From contig OZ020589.1 of assembly GCA_963971535.1 (NCBI GenBank), positions 49,392,192 through 49,456,191 of the forward strand: a stretch of DNA of 64,000 nucleotides, read 5' to 3'. This document shows, in pieces, positions 32,101-44,602 of the stretch. The notes under the pieces were generated by a model. The model saw only the letters and a list, made by a program, of their open reading frames with translations. It had not been told where the DNA came from and made no database searches. This stretch comes from Notolepis coatsorum. Its lineage: Eukaryota > Chordata > Actinopteri > Aulopiformes > Paralepididae. A program made the translations under genes and the position numbers. Each line of letters starts with the position of its first letter. Position 1 is the stretch's first letter.

Positions 32101-33588
32101 TCAGGCAAAAGCCTTGTTAAAAAGAAATGTTTTTAGGCCCCTTTTAAAAACCTCGACGGATTGTGGTGCTCTCAGGTGGATGGGGAGAGCATTCCAAAGT
32201 CTGGGTGCGGCAGAGCAGAAGGCGCGATCGCCCATGGAGTGCAGCTTAGTCCTGGGGGCTTTGAGGAGGTAGGCTGTGCCGGAGCGGAGGGAACGTGAGG
32301 AGGACTGGGGGGTGAGGAGTTCCTTGAGATAGGCAGGGGCACCACCGTGTACGCACTGGTGAGTGAGGAGGGACACCTTGTACTCAATTCTGTGTTCCAC
32401 GGGGAGCCAGTGAAGGGATCTGAGGGTAGGGGTGATGTGATCATATTTGCGCACCCTCATCAGGATCCTAGCAGCGACATTCTGGATGGTTTGCAGTTTT
32501 TTTATGCTTTTACTAGGGATCCCGGTGAGGAGTGCATTGCAATAGTCCAGCCTGGAGGAAACAAAAGCGTGGACGAGTTTCTCGGAATCTGCCAGGGTGA
32601 GTGAGGGGCGGAGTTTAGTGATGTTTCGGAGGTGAAAGAAAGAGGTCTTGCAGAGGTGTTTGATGTGTGTATCATATGTGAGGTGGGGGTCCATTTTCAC
32701 GCCCAAGTTGGTGACAAGGGTGGAAAGGGGAATGTCCTGACCGGAGAAGGAGATGGTGATGGTGGTTGACCGGACCTGGTGTGGGGTACCGATCAGCATG
32801 GCTTGTGTTTTGGAACTGTTGACCTGGAGAAACCTGTGGTTCATCCACGCCTTAGTCTCCTCCAGGCAAGCGGTCAGTGTGGGGGGTGATGAAGTTGATG
32901 ATGGTGTGATCCGGATATATAACTGGGTGTCATCAGCGTAGCAGTGGAACGACACACCGTGCCGGCCGATGATGCGGCCGAGGGGGAGCATGTACAGGGT
33001 GAACAGCAATATCCGCAGGTGACAGGGTGGTTGGAGGATGTTGCGCCTCCGAGGGAGACACACTCAGTCCGACCAGCCAAGAGGGAATAAGCCAAGGGCT
33101 AGGTCGCGGAGTCCGACATTTGAGTGGAGACAGTCCAGTAGAATGGGATGATCCACCGTGTCGAAGGCTGCCGATAGGTCGAGAAGGACCAGAATGGATG
33201 GGGTTCCAGCATCCGCCGCCATCAGTAGATCGTTGGTTACCCTGACCAGGGCTGTCTCTGTACTGTGGGCGGAGCGGAAACCAGACTGGAACTTCTCGAA
33301 GATGTTGTTGTCTCTGAGGTGTGCTTGGAGCTGCTTCGCAACTACCTTCTCCAGCACCTTGTAAAGGAACGGGAGGTTGGAGATGGGCCGGTAGTTGACG
33401 AGGGCCTCTGGGTCCAGGATGGGTTTCTTCAGGAGGGGGGTGATGATGGCAGTTTTGAGGGCAGGCGGAACGTGGCCAGCCTGCAAGCAGAGGTTGATGG
33501 TGCTGGTCATGAGGGGACCAATAGTGCGGATGTTGGCTTTCACCAGGGCTGTGGGGAGGGGATCCAGAGCACACGTGGATGACTTCAT
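32101..33588 (-). pseudogene. LINE E reverse transcriptase, with lost catalytic-region segment
   Basis: The upstream part (33588-33064) reads YRPISNLPFLYKVLEKVVAK and VLLDLSAAFDTVDHPILL. The downstream part (33063-32101) reads LYMLPLGRIIGRHGVSFHCY then ADDTQLY, LGVKMDPHL, LHWLPVEHR and ends NKAFA at 32101. Between them, near 33000-33070, the GVPQGSVLGP segment is missing and the frame shifts. The copy cannot code for an active RT. The clade is L2 by these motifs. Confidence 0.85.
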
Positions 33589-34830
33589 CCTCCCGATGAT
33601 GGCCTCGACCTCACGCTGCGTGGTGTCGCTGAAACAGCAGAGGAGCTGGGAGACTTCAGGCTGTAAGACAGCAGGTGGAGCAGGTGAGGAAGAGGAGCCG
33701 GGGAGGAGCGGATGCCCTCAACCTTGGATGTGAAAAATGACATGAAGGCATTACATCGCTTCTCAGTGGTCTCTCTGTGTGCCTGGGTTTGGCGTTTGAG
33801 GAGGTGGTGTATGGTAGAAAAAAGCTGTTTAGAATTGCCAGGGCTATTGTTGATGATGTTGGAGTAGAACCGTGACCGAGCGTCCTTCAGGGCTTTGGAG
33901 TAGGCCTTTTGGTGCTCTCTGTAGACCTCTCTGTGCACGGTGAGTCCCGACGCAGTGAGGGGTCGCTCAAGGACACGGCCAGCCACCTTCATCTCCCTCA
34001 GCTCGCTGGTGTACCAGGGGGCAGAGCGTGAGAAGGTGACCATCTTGGATTTCACAGGGGCGTGAAAATCCAGGAGGCCACTCAGGGCTTTGTTGTAATA
34101 GCCTACTGAGTCACTGGCTGAGGAGAGGGCAGGAGGGGCAAGATGTTGAAGATCCAAGGCCAGAGCATCCAGGTTGATGTTTTTTATGTTTCTGAAACAT
34201 ATCTGGCGCTTGGGCTTTGAATGGGTGGGGGGGGGGAACAGCATATCCATGGAAACGGCCATGTGATCCGACATGCCTGGGTCGTATACACACAAGTTGT
34301 TAATAGGGGCAGCAGGGTCGGAAATCACAAGGTCAAGTGTGTGCCCCTGTCATGTGTGGGGACGTGCACATGCTGTGTCAGGTTGACACTGTCCAGCATT
34401 TGTAGAAACTCTGAAGCAGAGTGGCATGAGGGGGTGTCAACATGAATGTTGATGTCACCGAGAATTACCATGTTTGCAGATGTAGTACAGAGGGTGGTTA
34501 GGAGGTCATGTATTTCGGGAATAAATGCTGGGTTTGGTTTGGGTGGCCGGTAGATGACCAGTATGGTCATGGGGAAGGGGGGTTTGCACCTTGCAGCAAG
34601 GCATTCGAATGAGGAGGGCTGGGGCAGGGGGAGGGGGGTCAGCTCTATTCCACCTCGATGTAGAATGGCCACACCGCCGCCACGGCGCCCAGTACTGCGG
34701 GCTTTCTCTAGGTAGGTGTAACCGGGGGGGCAGGCTTCATTCAGGACAGAGTAGGTCCCTGGCTGATGCCAAGTCTCACAAAGACACATTACGTCTATCC
34801 CTCTGTCCAGAATGTGCTCATGGATGGAGC
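33589..34830 (-). pseudogene. LINE E endonuclease and linker
   Basis: The APE-type endonuclease reads MCLCETWHQPGTYSV, RRGGGVAILHR, MTILVIYRPPKPN and MVILGDINIHVD. After a frame change near 34326 it reads VYDPGMSDHMAVSMDML, the C-terminal SDH motif. A linker follows (RSAPWYTSELREMK, RSRFYSNIINNSPGNSKQL), leading to the RT. At least one frameshift. Confidence 0.8.
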
Positions 34831-35618
34831 AGGAATTTGATGTGAGGGATCGAACGTTTAAAAGTTATATTTTAACAATGGATGGTGTTGTGTGTTTTTG
34901 GAGGGGCCGTAAAACACTGGAATCCACTCCATGTTTTCTGTGCCACCTAGTGCTCGTAATGATCACGGAGCTACAAGGCTGCCGAGAGGGAGCGCTCTGA
35001 TGACGTCGCACCACTGCGACAGTGGGGATCGACTGACCAAGCAATGGGGCTCCGTGCTGCTGTTGCTGCGTGTAAACAACTTTCCTCTGGGCACTCCTGT
35101 GGAAGTACCGGGGCCGGGGAAGGAGTTTCAGTTGTTTGATGGTTGGAAGGCAGGTTGGAATATGTGTGCAGTTGAGTCGCAGCAGCTGCGAGATGGAATA
35201 TAGCCGCATTCCGAAGGAGGAAGAGCCGATCATGACGCTAGCTTCTAGCCATGAAGCACTCGTACGGAGGTGGAAAGCTGTGGCATCCTGGCAGGTGATA
35301 GATGGTGCCGCTTGAGTTCGGCGACAACACCGGGATGGTCGGTGTAGAAAAAAGAAGCACGCCGGCAGGTAGGCAAACCACTCTGTGACCGGAAAAACAA
35401 ACAGTTTAACAGGTTCCAGAGGGGCTAAAAGCTAGAGGCTAAAAATAGCTGGCTCCACAGGTAGCAGCAGGAGTTTTAAAAAAGTTATCAAGATAGGTTT
35501 AAAAACGACAATAAAACAATAAAAGAATTAACATTAAAACTCAACCGACAGTGAGATGCGGCAGCAAGCAGCGCCAGCGTCCTCTCTCTGACTGTTCACT
35601 GTCTCTCTCCGAAGACAC
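34831..35618 (-). other. LINE E 5' untranslated region
   Basis: Sequence between the endonuclease and the resumed LTR. No domain is visible; small frames on both strands are not convincing. Confidence 0.5.
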
Positions 35619-36038
35619 AGTCTGAAGACCTGCTAGACACTCGTATTATTATTCCCTGTTCTAACCTTCCTTCTCTTGTGCCCAAGGACCTCCGTTCCAG
35701 CGAGCCCGTCTGGACCCCTGGAGCTTGACGAAGGAGTTCCTGCTCTTACCCCCGACACAGCCGGTGTCTACCTTCTCCCGTACTGCACAAGGAGTGCACC
35801 TGTCCTAAAAGAACATTCTCCTGTACTGCACAAGGAGTGCACCTGTCCTAAAGAACATTCTCCCGTACTGCACAAGGAGTGCACCTGTACTAACCCCAAG
35901 ATCATTCATTCCTGTCTGTTGTACATTTCTGGATGTAATTTCTGTCTGCTTGGGGAGAACGATTAAAACACCCTAAACCGCTCCATTCTCTCTCCTCCTG
36001 TGTTTGCTATTGGGCTCCGCAAAAAAAAACTCCTCACA
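35619..36038 (+). repeat. 3' LTR, right part, with expanded internal repeat
   Basis: Resumes the LTR at AGTCTGAAGACC and ends CTCACA. It holds three copies of the ~45-bp unit around CTGCACAAGGAGTGCACCTG (35780-35890), against 1.5 in the 5' LTR. This accounts for a total LTR length of 629 rather than 565 bp. Confidence 0.92.
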
Positions 36039-36043
36039 AGAAG

Positions 36044-37115
<1,072 letters not shown>

Positions 37116-37283
37116 GCGATAGGGTTGTGTTTTAGACCAGGCCGGTGTTCCTGATAGCACTGTAGGGCCAAGCGGTCTGCTGTTATTGGGTTACAGGGTT
37201 ATCACTGACGACCAGGTGGCCTGCTAGCCGTGGGCAGCCCGCTTCTGGGAAGGGAAAGCAATAACTGGGAAACTAATACGCAT

Positions 37284-37402
<119 letters not shown>

Positions 37403-37683
37403 TATTCATGCACACAGGCATATATATGGATACGCCCATGCACACAGACGAGCATATGCACATAAGCACATTTTGTGAGAAGTGGGTAATTCTTGCTCCA
37501 ATCTCCTTCGATGCTCTTCAGAATCCATCAGAGATGCGGGCAGAAGAGAGAAGGCAGAAGATCCACTTCAATGTAGCCCAGTTAGACGGCTTGCCCTGCT
37601 CCGAGATGCGGCTCTGCTTGATTATTCTTCTACTCCCTATCCCTCCCTCTCTCTCGTTTCAATGTGGTGTCGTCTTCTCATCT

Positions 37684-37685
<2 letters not shown>

Positions 37686-37774
<89 letters not shown>
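37686..37774. repeat. CT microsatellite (~44 repeats)
   Basis: Pure CT run, a third long dinucleotide array within 0.8 kb. Confidence 0.99.
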
Positions 37775-37781
<7 letters not shown>

Positions 37782-37899
37782 TCTCTCTCGCCCCCTCTCT
37801 CTTTCTTTATGGAATTCATCCATCACTGGGCTCAGTCTAACAGAGAGACGGAGGAGTTCCCTCCTTCAAGGGAGACTACTGGACGAATACCAGCCTGAT

Positions 37900-38538
37900 G
37901 TACTAATAGACCACAGGAAAGAATATACATATTGTACGTTATGTTATAGCCATAAGTAGTATGTACGTATTTGATAAACATTTTTACAACATGTACATGT
38001 TACAAATAAGTACATATATTACATATTCAAAAAAGAACCCTAACCTTAACCCGGAATTGATATCTTAACCATAACAGTCATCATACTATTGCTGTGTTTG
38101 TATCAGGGTGGGGGGTTTCTTAGTCTAGTGATGAGATACAAGATACAAGAGTTGTATTTGTCACGGCATACAGGTATACAGTGAAATGCGGGGGGTCTTG
38201 CCCGCAACGATGTGCATAATACAATAGTAATAATATATAATAAGAATCCAACCAAGAGCGACATTGTGCAATAAACAAGTAAACAAAGTAGGGCATATCG
38301 GTATCTGTACATGAGTTATTTACAGAGCATGGTAGGACATGCTAGGTCCTGTGGTAGTGCAGTACACTGTTAGCTACGGATGAGCTTTGTTGTTGGCTCA
38401 TCTCCTGGTTGTGGTGTTTCTTTTGGACTTTTGCAGATACAAAACATAAATATATGACTTATACAACACATAAATATATTACTTATGGCTATAACATAAC
38501 ATACATTATGTACCTTTTTTCCTGTGGTCGATTAGTAC
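37900..38538. mobile_element. ~640-bp element with ~68-bp TIRs, family unknown
   Basis: The left arm (37900-37970) and the reverse complement of the right arm (38467-38538) share GTACTAAT, then GACCACAGGAAA, then GTTATGTTATAGCCATAAGT. The interior holds a retroposon 3' end (about 38128-38350). No target duplication is clear because the very ends are palindromic (GTAC). Confidence 0.7.
38128..38350 (-). repeat. Retroposon 3' end with GATACAA tail
   Basis: AGATACAAGATACAAGAG and then TTTGTCACGGCATACAGGTA is a common fish LINE/SINE 3' end read on the minus strand. It lies inside the TIR element. Confidence 0.55.
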
Positions 38539-38587
38539 TATATAAAAGTGTACATCTTCTGATGAGACATTGTTGCAATTACACATG

Positions 38588-40053
38588 TGTAGCAGCCTGA
38601 ATATTCTACTAAGTATTCAGAAGTGCTAACTAACTGTTACTTTCCCTGTGTGTGTATAAAGTGTGATAAACAGTGTTCCTTTGGATAGCTCGCCCAGTCT
38701 AATGACGAGGTGAGGTGCTACTCTTCTCCGGCTTGAGTATGGATCACTAACAATAACATTGAAGCACCTTTTCTCCCTTTCTGGAGTGGTCCTAGAGTGG
38801 GATCAGTGGTGGTTGCCAGCAGGGGGCGGAGTGGCAGTGGTGGCAGGTGGAGCGGAGGAGAGAGGAAAGCAACGAGGAAGAGGGAGTTACCTGGGGGCGA
38901 GAGGACCAGGAAGCTCTCTTCGGCAGTGGACTTGACCGTGAACAGTCGCAGTCACAGCGGGCGTGTGCTCAAACGAGCCCCGTTGAAGGAGAGCTGTTGA
39001 AGAGCCCCGTCGGAACGAGCGACGGGTGATAAGAAGAGAGCCCTGTTGGAATGAGCAACGGGTGATAAGAAGTACTTGCTAGTTGACGGGTTATCCTAGA
39101 AGTACCAGCGATAGTGTGTGAGTAAGCGATACAGAACGAAGGACTAACGTCTAGAGTTAACGGGACTAACGTCTATAGTTAACGGGTTATAGTAGTAAGT
39201 GTGCGGTGTATTAGCATGCTGCTAACGGCTCCGTCTGACTCCAGTAGACTACCGGGCGCGCGGCGCTGAAGACCGGTGGTATAGTCAGCCACGTTGCGTT
39301 AGTAGTACAACCGATATAGCAGGAGGGTGCATCCAGACCCGAAGCTTAGCTGTGTTTAGGGTAGCAACAGTATTAGCAGTTTGCGCGCCAGCAGCAAGCA
39401 ACAGCCAGCAGTGGACGTCCCCCAGACGTTACAGAGGACGCCTCTTCCCACCAGCAGAGGTCGCCATCACAGCACGCTCCTCCAGCTAACCACTGCCCAT
39501 GCTGTTCGCCCAGCCCGCTGGCTGTGCTCGCGGGATCGCCGACGCCATCTTATCACCTGGACGAGAGGTGATAAGAGTGGGTCCGCCATCTTGGCTAAGT
39601 ACGAACGGTACCTCGTGTATCCACATCAACGTCCATTCAAGTGAACGCTAACAACCAGTGTCTAAGGGGTACCCCAAACAATTTAAGCCGGCTTTAGTGT
39701 AGGTTTTATTTTGGTAACGTGGGCCCACATTTGCTTGGTTTTCTTTTGGTATTTTATTATTCTTGTTATTTGAATTCCCAATGTTTCTCTACTTTATGCC
39801 TGGGTCTCCCCTAGTTCAAGCGGGGTGTTATTAATGTATTGAGCATGCGGTGCCTATGGTGGGAATAGTGTTCCCCTACATTATCAGTGAGAGCACCCGG
39901 TGCCATGTATGAATAAATCTGAAGTATTATCTGTAACTGATAATCAATACAAAGTAGACCTTATTGGGAGCACTGTGTGTGTGTCTGTTTCTTCCATTTG
40001 CTAATCTAACCCCTGGGTAAATATTGTGACTGCATAATTATTTAACCCTTACA
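38588..40053 (+). other. Unclassified 1.47-kb segment, possibly LTR-like
   Basis: It starts TGTAGCAGCC and ends CCTTACA. It has a TATAAAG near 38655 and an AATAAA near 39911. Inside are short tandem doublings (GAACGAGCGACGGGTGATAA type near 39012-39070, and GACTAACGTCTA near 39140-39180). I find no matching 5-bp duplication at the edges, so a solo LTR is only a possibility. No ORF with a known domain. Confidence 0.3.
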
Positions 40054-40570
40054 CCCCATTCACAGAATAGCATTTGAAGGGTCTATACAGGTGGTCAAGG
40101 AAGGGTACTGCTTAAAGGGAAGCCCAATAATACTATAAAACTGACAGTCACTGGGTGTGGGAGGGCTGTCGGAGGTACTGGGAGAAGTCAGAGTGTGTGG
40201 GGAGCTACTGCTGACCGCCTTGGAAGGCGAGGGAGACCAGAGTATCAGTCCCCAGGTTAGTAAATCCTGGGCCCCATCCACTCCTGCTGCAAGCCCTCCA
40301 GAACGACGTTCCGGGACAAAGACGGGGGTACATATAGGTCCAATTCTATAGTATCCTACTACCCAGTGTCTGTGTACTACTACTCCCACAAGCAGGGATA
40401 ATCCACCCTTCTACACATGCATACACGCATATAGACACAGAGACACACACAAACACACGCACGCACGCACGCATTGGATCATTAAATTATTGACGACTTA
40501 ATGATCAATACTCTCCTAACCTATGGATAGTTTAAAACCATTAATAAAAATTATTCTGTGTTTATCTTTT
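40054..40570. other. Non-coding, no feature recognised
   Basis: A 109-codon minus-strand frame (40060-40389) has no known domain. Short ACGC/ACAC repeats lie at 40440-40475. Confidence 0.4.
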
Positions 40571-40579
40571 TTATTTAAA

Positions 40580-40885
40580 TAGGAGATGAGAGGAGAGCAG
40601 ATGAGAGGAAAGGAAAGGAAAGGAAAGCAGAGGGGTGGAGGGGAGGGGGAAGAGGAGAGGAGAGGAATGGAATGGAGAGGTGGGGAGGGGAGAGGAGAGG
40701 AAAGGAGAGGAGAGGTGGGGAGGGGAATGGAGAAGAGAGGAAATGAGAGGAGAGGAGAGGAAAGGAGAGGTGGGGAGGCAAGGGGAGCGGAGAGGAGAGC
40801 AGAGGAGAGGAGGGAAGGTGAGAAGAAAGGAGAGGTGGGAATGGGATGGGATGGGATGGGAGGGGAGAGGAAGCAGGAGAGGCGA
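40580..40885. repeat. GGAGA/GAGGA purine-rich repeat (~300 bp)
   Basis: Strand-asymmetric GAGAGGAGA-type sequence with GGTGGGGAGG islands. It creates long low-complexity frames on both strands that are not genes. Confidence 0.9.
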
Positions 40886-41019
40886 GAAATGGAAGAAGGA
40901 AAAGAAGAGGCTCCAAAGTAGCCTATTTGATCCAAAACACAAAGAGGAAGTATTACAAGAAAGAAGTCTGAAGACAGGCAGTAAACAGTTAAATGGAGAA
41001 ACTTCTTCTCTAAGTCTCA

Positions 41020-41330
41020 GGCCTGGCTGGGGTCCTCCAAGGTGGGGTCTTGTCCCCTCTCCTGTTTGTTCTCTGCATGAAACCTCTCAACAACCTGTTA
41101 CCAGCAAGTGTTGAGTGCAAAGTATGCAGATGATTTGACTCTCTGAACTTCTCGTGCAAGCAGCTGTTAATGCAGTTACAGTCTGGGGGGAAACCTACTG
41201 CCTTGTCTTAGGAAGCCTCAAAATAGACCAACACCACCTCCTATTATTCTGAATAACCAGGCAATAGAGAGGGTTGATGCTCATACAGCCTAGAAGTCAT
41301 ACCATTCCTCCCCAAGAGCATACAAGCTTC
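41020..41330 (+). pseudogene. Decayed LINE RT fragment
   Basis: Across frames the sequence reads LQGGVLSPLLFVLCMKPLNN (41035-41095), KYADDLTL (41119-41142) and PPPIILNNQAIERVDAHTA (41234-41285). This is the GxPQGxxLSPLLF to YADD to PP-IERV order of a non-LTR RT. Several stops and shifts; an old copy. Confidence 0.65.
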
Positions 41331-41984
41331 ACCAGCAGTAGCATGAGCTCTCACTGTTATAACGTAGTTAGTTAAAGGGACACTTCACCAAAAGACACTG
41401 CTAATTTATTTTGCACATAATCTCACACGCAACAACTCTAATCAGTTTGGCACACATTAATTTAGTTTGACAGTTATTGAGAGTGAATGAGTTTGCATGG
41501 CCACCAGTCATTGAATCCTCTGTGACATTGATTCCTTGTATTGTTACAGCTCTGGTTATTCCTGCCTCTCCTCGAGACCAGTCGCATTCCTCCTCTGCTC
41601 CTCTGCCTCTCTTCTATCTGCTATCTGCGCTCTGTGCTTCGTGCCGTTGTCGGATTCTACTCTACTCAGACTCAACTCAAACCTACTCGATATGGATCTA
41701 ATCAGCTGGTCACTTTCAGTTGTGGATCGCATATTTTCGTCAAGAAAGCTTTTGGATGGCAATCAGATTTGGGCTCTAAAACTGGCCAAGATTGAGGCCT
41801 GCCACTATGAACTGCATAAAACACTTGCTGCGTCCCACACAGAAGACCAACGACTATACTCAGTCATTCTGGATGGGACGGTTCAAATTCACTCCGCTCT
41901 AAACCGTATTTAATTCGACGGTGCATTTTACTCAGAAAGCATTTTTCTCATTTCTGAGAGTAAGGGAGAGGGTCCATGTTGGGG
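41331..41984. other. Non-coding; single TTAA-type MITE end
   Basis: At 41372 TTAAAGGGACACTTCACC looks like one end of a TTAA-flanked MITE; no partner end is visible. A 125-codon frame at 41536-41913 has no domain that I recognise. Confidence 0.4.
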
Positions 41985-41993
41985 GGCCGGGAG

Positions 41994-42855
41994 GCGTGTA
42001 CCGCTTCAGCAACGGATCCTATTTCCGCGGGGTTGCCCTGATTGGCCGTGACGGCCGCATGACACGCCGCGGCCACGCCCCGCGGCAAAACACAGAGGCT
42101 GCTGTGTTTCACTGCCGCTTCCCCACTTCAACGCCAGTGCAGCAGCAGCAATTGTCGCGCCACATACAGAAGTACAGAATACTTTTATCCAAAATGCTTC
42201 TCATTGTCGCGCCACATCTCCCGAGTGCAGAGCTGTGCCCCACTGCCTTTCACATCGCGCCACGCTTAATCATTTATCATTTAACATTTGAAAGGCATAC
42301 ATTGTTGTCATACAGAAGTACAGAATACTTTTATCCAAAATGCATCTCCCGAGTGCAGAGCTGTGCCCCACTGCCTTTCCCATCGCGCCACGCTTAATCA
42401 TTTATCATTTAACATTTGAAAGGCATACATTGTTGTCATACAGAAGTACAGAATACTTTTATCCAAAATGCTTCTCATTGTCACGCCACATCTCCCGAGT
42501 GCAGAGCTGTGCCCCACTGCCTTTCACGTTATACGTTACGTTATAAGCACTTAAATAAAATACAGCACTTAATAAAATACAAATACAGCACTTAATAAAA
42601 TACAGCAACGTTGAAAAGTGATTAATATTGCAGCGTGGATGACTGCAACTGATGACTGCGATGTGAAAGGCGAAGTGAACTCGAGCTGAACTCCAGCGTC
42701 GCGGCAGGTCAAGTCCGCGTTCAAGTACAACACAGCGGCGGCCTCTCTCGCTGCCGCGTCTGCTGCCGCGGGGCGTGGCCGCGGCGTGTCACGTGGCCGT
42801 CACGGCCAATCAGGGCAACCCCGGAAATAGGATCCGTTGCTGAAGCGGTACACGC
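41994..42855. mobile_element. 862-bp MULE-like element with >100-bp TIRs and 9-bp TSD
   Basis: The arms 41994-42100 and 42755-42855 are near-perfect inverted repeats starting GCGTGTACCGCTTCAGCAAC. GGCCGGGAG is at 41985-41993 and again at 42856-42864. A 9-bp duplication with long GC-rich TIRs is typical of Mutator-like elements. There is no transposase; the interior is a tandem block derived partly from a LINE 3' end. Confidence 0.85.
42145..42530. repeat. ~130-bp tandem block with LINE C 3' UTR text inside the MULE-like element
   Basis: GTCATACAGAAGTACAGAAT and the following TTTTATCCAAAATGC occur three times (about 42165, 42308, 42437), alternating with CTCCCGAGTGCAGAGCTGTG. The same text is in the 3' UTR of LINE C at about 14299-14340. 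Confidence 0.8.
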
Positions 42856-42941
42856 GGCCGGGAGGGGGAAGGGATGATGTCAGGTGAGACATAAGGTCAA
42901 TGGGGGAGGGTTGGAACATGAACATGACTGGGGATCGTTAG

Positions 42942-44561
42942 GTGAGACACAGGGTGTCTGGGGAAGGATTATTCCACAGTGCTGACCTTAAAATATTTGC
43001 CAAAGTCCTGGCCCGTCGTCTACAAAAGTATATGACGGTGCTAGTACACTGTGATCAAACTGGTTTTATTCTGGGACGCTTAGCCGCGGATAACCTTAGA
43101 AGAGTATTGCATGTAATTGACAACAGTAAGGACAATATAACTCTGGGCACAGTTCTGTCTTTGGATGCCATGAAGGCCTTCGATAGACTAGAATGTTCAT
43201 ATCTATGGACGGTACTGGAGGCTATGGGACTTGGAAAGAAATGTATACATACAGTATGACTATGTACTTTACATCTCCCCATTAGCAATGAGCAAAATAT
43301 GCTCCCCTCTCTTCCCGGTCTCTAAGTTTTCTAGACAGGGTTGTCCTTTGAGTCCTGGACTTTTGCGCTTTCCCTGGAACCATTAGCCCAATTTATAAGA
43401 CAAACCGAAGAAATTGTCCCTATAACAATCAAAGATACCCCACACTAAATTGCTCTTTATGTGGACGAATTACTAATTTTTATGCAGGACCCCTCCCAAT
43501 CGGCCACAAATTTACTCAGGATAATTGACGAATTTGGTAAACTATCAGGCTTCAAAATCAATTGACGCAAATCAGCTTGTCTACCTCTGAATGAATTGCC
43601 CAGAATGGTGCAACTACCGGCCGACATCCCCATAGTCAAACATTTTAAATACCTAGGCATCAAGATTTTCCCCACCCTAAATCAGACAGTTAGACATTTA
43701 GACACTTTACAGGCACTTACCACAAAATACTTCAGGATCTCAATAGATGGTCGAGCCTTCCCAACTCCACTACAAGGTCGAGCATCCATAATAAAGATTA
43801 TTAAATAAAAAACACACTGCCCAGGATAAACTTTGTTAGCTCAATGCTCCCCGTACCCCCTCCAATCTACCACTTTTGCAAGATACAAGCTATGGTATCT
43901 ACATTCATTTGGAACAACAAACGACCGCAAATCAAAAGAACCACCACTCAACATAGGAAACAGGACAGGGGTTTAGAAATCCCTGATTTTAAATGATATT
44001 TTTGGTCCTTCTCATTGAGACCCCTGATAAACTGGTTTGATCCCGGAATTGCTGTGTCGTGGCATACCTTGGAGGAAGCAGCACTCTATCCACAAAGATT
44101 ACAATATATAGTATAGTTCAACAGCCCTATTACAAAATGTCAATTACAATTTGGTCCTATCATCTCCCATGTGATTCAAACATGGCGTAACGCACAGAAG
44201 TCTTGTATTATCAAGTGCCCATGGCACCTCGACTCTCCAATATTTCATAACCAACAATTACTTGTTGGGCATAAACCCATTAACAACCCTCAATGGGAAA
44301 GGAAAGGAGTACACACTCTGGGGGATGTTTATGATAAGACCGGTCTTCGTGCGTTTCAAGATCTAAGAGATTTTTATGACATCCCCGGCCTATCCTTTTA
44401 CTTCTACTTAAAGCTAAGGGCGGTGCTCAAGGCACATGGGGTTCTGTGGGCTCAAACACTACATCCACACCCTTTTCTTTTTTTTTTAAATGTTACTTGT
44501 CCTTTCGGACAAGTTATGTTTTTGTAGATTTTTATTGATTTTTGCTACCGGGCAGTCCGGT

Positions 44562-44602
<41 letters not shown>

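Larger units (their letters stand above)
31874..35618 (-). mobile_element. LINE E, L2-type, inserted in the chromovirus 3' LTR
   Basis: The 3' end is a TAA repeat at 31874-31895 followed by 3' UTR text GGATTCAATTTGTACCGCGC. The endonuclease and RT are on the minus strand, and the 5' untranslated part runs to about 35618. It is nearly full length, inserted after the chromovirus, and broken by frameshifts and a short deletion in RT. Confidence 0.9.
26795..36038 (+). mobile_element. Ty3/gypsy chromovirus, Tf1/sushi type, defective; 3' LTR split by a LINE
   Basis: LTRs begin TGTCATGG and end CTCACA. AGAAG at 26790-26794 recurs at 36039-36043 as a 5-bp target duplication. Between the LTRs are Gag with a CCHC knuckle, protease, RT, RNase H, integrase and a C-terminal chromodomain, in the order typical of chromoviruses. 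The copy is dead through a nonsense codon in gag and frameshifts in gag, before and within integrase, and before the chromodomain. The 3' LTR holds a 3.7-kb LINE. There is no env gene. Confidence 0.95.

Noticed and set aside
37408-37959. 183-codon frame with poly-Ser-Leu
   Set aside because: Driven by the CT array; no domain on either side.
38588-40053. Solo LTR (TG...CA with TATA and AATAAA)
   Set aside because: No matching target duplication at the edges and no partner LTR; kept only as an unclassified segment.
40060-40389. 109-codon minus-strand frame
   Set aside because: Low-complexity Pro/Ser content and no known domain.
40516-41114. Long frames on both strands
   Set aside because: Purine-rich GGAGA repeat opens several frames at once; composition artefact.
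41372-41400. TTAAAGGGACACTTCACC as a Kolobok-like MITE
   Set aside because: Only one end found; no partner inverted end in the following kilobases.
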